7,762 nucleotides of DNA from CAZEAN01 sp964510225 (GTDB taxonomy: Bacteria; Planctomycetota; Planctomycetia; Isosphaerales; Isosphaeraceae), in NCBI GenBank assembly GCA_964510225.1, contig CAZEAN010000190.1:1-7762 (forward strand). Reading direction: 5' to 3'. The notes below the pieces were generated by a model that searched no databases, had not been told where the DNA came from, and saw nothing but the letters and a program-made list of their open reading frames with translations. The position numbers were made by a program, and so were the translations under genes. Below, piece after piece: positions 6,403-7,762 of the stretch (positions within the stretch are counted from its first letter, which is position 1; each line of letters opens with the position of its first letter).

Positions 6403-6736
6403 CATCCCCTTAAGTTGGTTTCTCTACTTCGCGGCGGCTTCCTTTACGATCGGGCTTTTTGGCGTCCTTTCCCGACGTAATGCGATCGCGGTCTTGATGG
6501 CTATTGAGATCATGCTCAATGCCGCCAACATTAATCTGATCGCGTTTTGGAGGTATAGCGAACCGTCGAACGGCGTTACGACACTCCGGGAAGGCCCGGT
6601 CGTGGGGCCGATGTTCGCAATCTTTGTCATTACGATTGCCGCCGCGGAAGTTGCCGTCGGTATCGGATTGATCCTCCTCTGCTACCGACGCTGGCGGGCT
6701 GTTGATTTAGACCGCTACGACAGTCTCTCGGGCTAA
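6389..6736 (+). CDS. nuoK: NADH-quinone oxidoreductase subunit K, with enlarged TM2-TM3 loop
   Basis: NuoK is an MrpC-like three-helix subunit forming part of a proton channel between NuoJ/A and the antiporter-like subunits. From ATG 6389 the product is 115 residues. Membrane segments lie at about 8-27, 31-54 and 73-98. The two buried glutamates of the family are present: Glu40 in LMAIEIMLNAANINL and Glu87 in IAAAEVAVGIGL. They correspond to E. coli Glu36 and Glu72. They are 47 apart here against 36 in E. coli, so the loop between helices 2 and 3 (about 55-72) carries some 11 extra residues. The upstream ATGs at 6299 and 6350 are in frame but lie inside nuoJ. AAGGA at 6376-6380, eight bases before ATG 6389, and the loss of family similarity upstream favour the chosen start. 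It overlaps nuoJ by 14 bases, and nuoN begins 52 bases later, where nuoL would normally be expected. Confidence 0.96.
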   Translation: MATSDIPLSWFLYFAAASFTIGLFGVLSRRNAIAVLMAIEIMLNAANINLIAFWRYSEPSNGVTTLREGPVVGPMFAIFVITIAAAEVAVGIGLILLCYRRWRAVDLDRYDSLSG

Positions 6737-6788
6737 TCGAGAGCGGGAACACAAGGACTCACCTCAATCGAGAATTGGCGATCGACCC

Positions 6789-7762
6789 ATGACCGATCTT
6801 GTTTCTCCGCCCGAATTGGCTGAGCTTTGGCATCTCGGTCCGGAGATTATCTTAAGTATCACGGGACTACTCGTGCTGCTAGTCGATCCGATCTTGCTCC
6901 GGGGTCGATCAGAAGACTACCGACGAATGGCACTTGGCTTCCTCACGCTCCTTGGTCCTGTCGTGATCCTCGGGAGCCTCGGATTCCTGGAATCTGGCTC
7001 AGAAAGTGAGCCGACGATCTTCTACGGAACCATCGCCGGAGACCTGATGACCAGAGTCTTCAATGTGGTCATCGCCGTGCTCTTGCTTTTAGTCCTTATC
7101 ATCTCGATGGCTTCGAAGATGACGAGGCATTGGGGAGCCTACTACGCCTTACTCTGTTGGTCATCTGTGGGGATGATGGTCCTCATTGCGGCCGAGGAAC
7201 TCCTGACACTCTTCCTCGCGCTTGAGTTAATGACGATCTCCCTCTATCTCGCTGCAGCACTTGAGAAGGGAAAGCAACGCTCTGCAGAAGCCGGAATGAA
7301 GTACTTCGTTTACGGCTCCGTCTCCTCAGCGCTCTTCCTCTTTGGGTTAAGCTTGATCTATGGGATGACGGGTTCCACTCACCTGGACGGGATCCGTGAC
7401 CTGCTTCAGGACCGTGCTTATCGAGCGGGAGGGACAGGGCTCTCCGGTGACGTCGCCGGTGGGACGGCGGTCTTGCTGATGTTGGCAGGATTTGGCTTCA
7501 AGATTGCTGCGGTCCCTTTCCATCAATGGGCCCCCGACACCTACGAGGGCGCCCCGGCTCCCGTCTCTGCGTGGATCGGGACAGGCTCCAAACTCGCAAG
7601 CTTCATCGCATTCTTAAAGGTCTTCCTCCACGGTTTAGGACCTTGGGCGGGAGCGATCGGGGAGCGAACGGGTGGGGGTTGGGTGGTCCTTCTTGGGATC
7701 CTCTCGGTCGTAACAATCACGTGCGATAAACTCGGCGCACTCGGTCAGCGGAATCTGAAGCG
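6789..7762 (+). CDS. nuoN: NADH-quinone oxidoreductase subunit N, 3' end cut by the window
   Basis: NuoN is an antiporter-like proton-pumping membrane subunit of complex I. The visible 324 residues run open to the window end, and family members are usually about 450-550 residues. The assignment to N rather than L or M rests on FLALELMTISLYLAAAL (142-158), SAEAGMKYFVYGSVSSALFL (165-184) and the block KIAAVPFHQWAPDTYEGAP (238-256). Proton-path residues are in place: Glu146, Lys238 and Lys268. The 30-residue Lys spacing equals that of E. coli Lys217 and Lys247. A polar stretch at about 198-224 enlarges the loop before the helix holding Lys238. Near the edge, TCDKLGALGQ (311-320) replaces the more usual TxGNLxAL, a small oddity. 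The ribosome site is weak: only GGCGA at 6777-6781, seven bases upstream. No other in-frame ATG or GTG lies nearby. It directly follows nuoK, and nuoL and nuoM are not between. Confidence 0.96.
   Translation, partial: MTDLVSPPELAELWHLGPEIILSITGLLVLLVDPILLRGRSEDYRRMALGFLTLLGPVVILGSLGFLESGSESEPTIFYGTIAGDLMTRVFNVVIAVLLLLVLIISMASKMTRHWGAYYALLCWSSVGMMVLIAAEELLTLFLALELMTISLYLAAALEKGKQRSAEAGMKYFVYGSVSSALFLFGLSLIYGMTGSTHLDGIRDLLQDRAYRAGGTGLSGDVAGGTAVLLMLAGFGFKIAAVPFHQWAPDTYEGAPAPVSAWIGTGSKLASFIAFLKVFLHGLGPWAGAIGERTGGGWVVLLGILSVVTITCDKLGALGQRNLK

Noticed and set aside
6735..6773. AATCGAGA repeated at 6735-6742 and 6766-6773 in the nuoK-nuoN spacer
   Set aside because: This is a short eight-base direct repeat with no symmetry or further copies seen. 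It is not enough to call a regulatory site.

Overview
The window is one co-directional (+ strand) stretch of a bacterial respiratory complex I (nuo, NADH-quinone oxidoreductase) operon. The order is nuoBCD (one fused gene), nuoI, a small unknown gene, nuoA, nuoH, nuoJ, nuoK, then the first part of nuoN, which is cut by the window end. Almost every base is coding. The largest gap is about 137 bases, upstream of the unknown gene. No RNA gene, mobile element, CRISPR array or convincing terminator is visible.

Bases 48-3445 encode peripheral-arm (Q-module) subunits. They are a single 868-residue polypeptide joining NuoB, NuoC and NuoD domains, followed by the 2x[4Fe-4S] subunit NuoI. Bases 3583-3900 encode a soluble, basic-headed protein of about 105 residues with no recognised function. 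Bases 3964-7762 encode the membrane-arm subunits NuoA, NuoH, NuoJ, NuoK and NuoN. Together these would pass electrons through clusters N6a/N6b (NuoI) and N2 (NuoB domain) to quinone bound at the NuoD/NuoB/NuoH interface, and couple this to proton translocation through H, A, J, K and N. The order departs from the common A-B-C-D-E-F-G-H-I-J-K-L-M-N: nuoA is displaced downstream, nuoI follows nuoD directly, nuoN follows nuoK directly, and no E, F, G, L or M gene lies in the interval. Those genes may lie outside the window, so their absence from the genome cannot be concluded.

The organism is a bacterium of moderately high GC (about mid-50s percent by eye) using Shine-Dalgarno starts and GTG/ATG overlaps. 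The style of the NuoB motif (ACASGGGPFKEGYNVVSG) and NuoD motif (HRNHEKIGERNTY), together with the long hydrophilic linkers, tails and loop insertions, would fit Planctomycetota or a related deep lineage. This is recall-based inference with low to moderate confidence. The most noteworthy points are the B-C-D triple fusion, the unknown gene embedded among complex I genes, and lineage-specific insertions in NuoI and NuoK.
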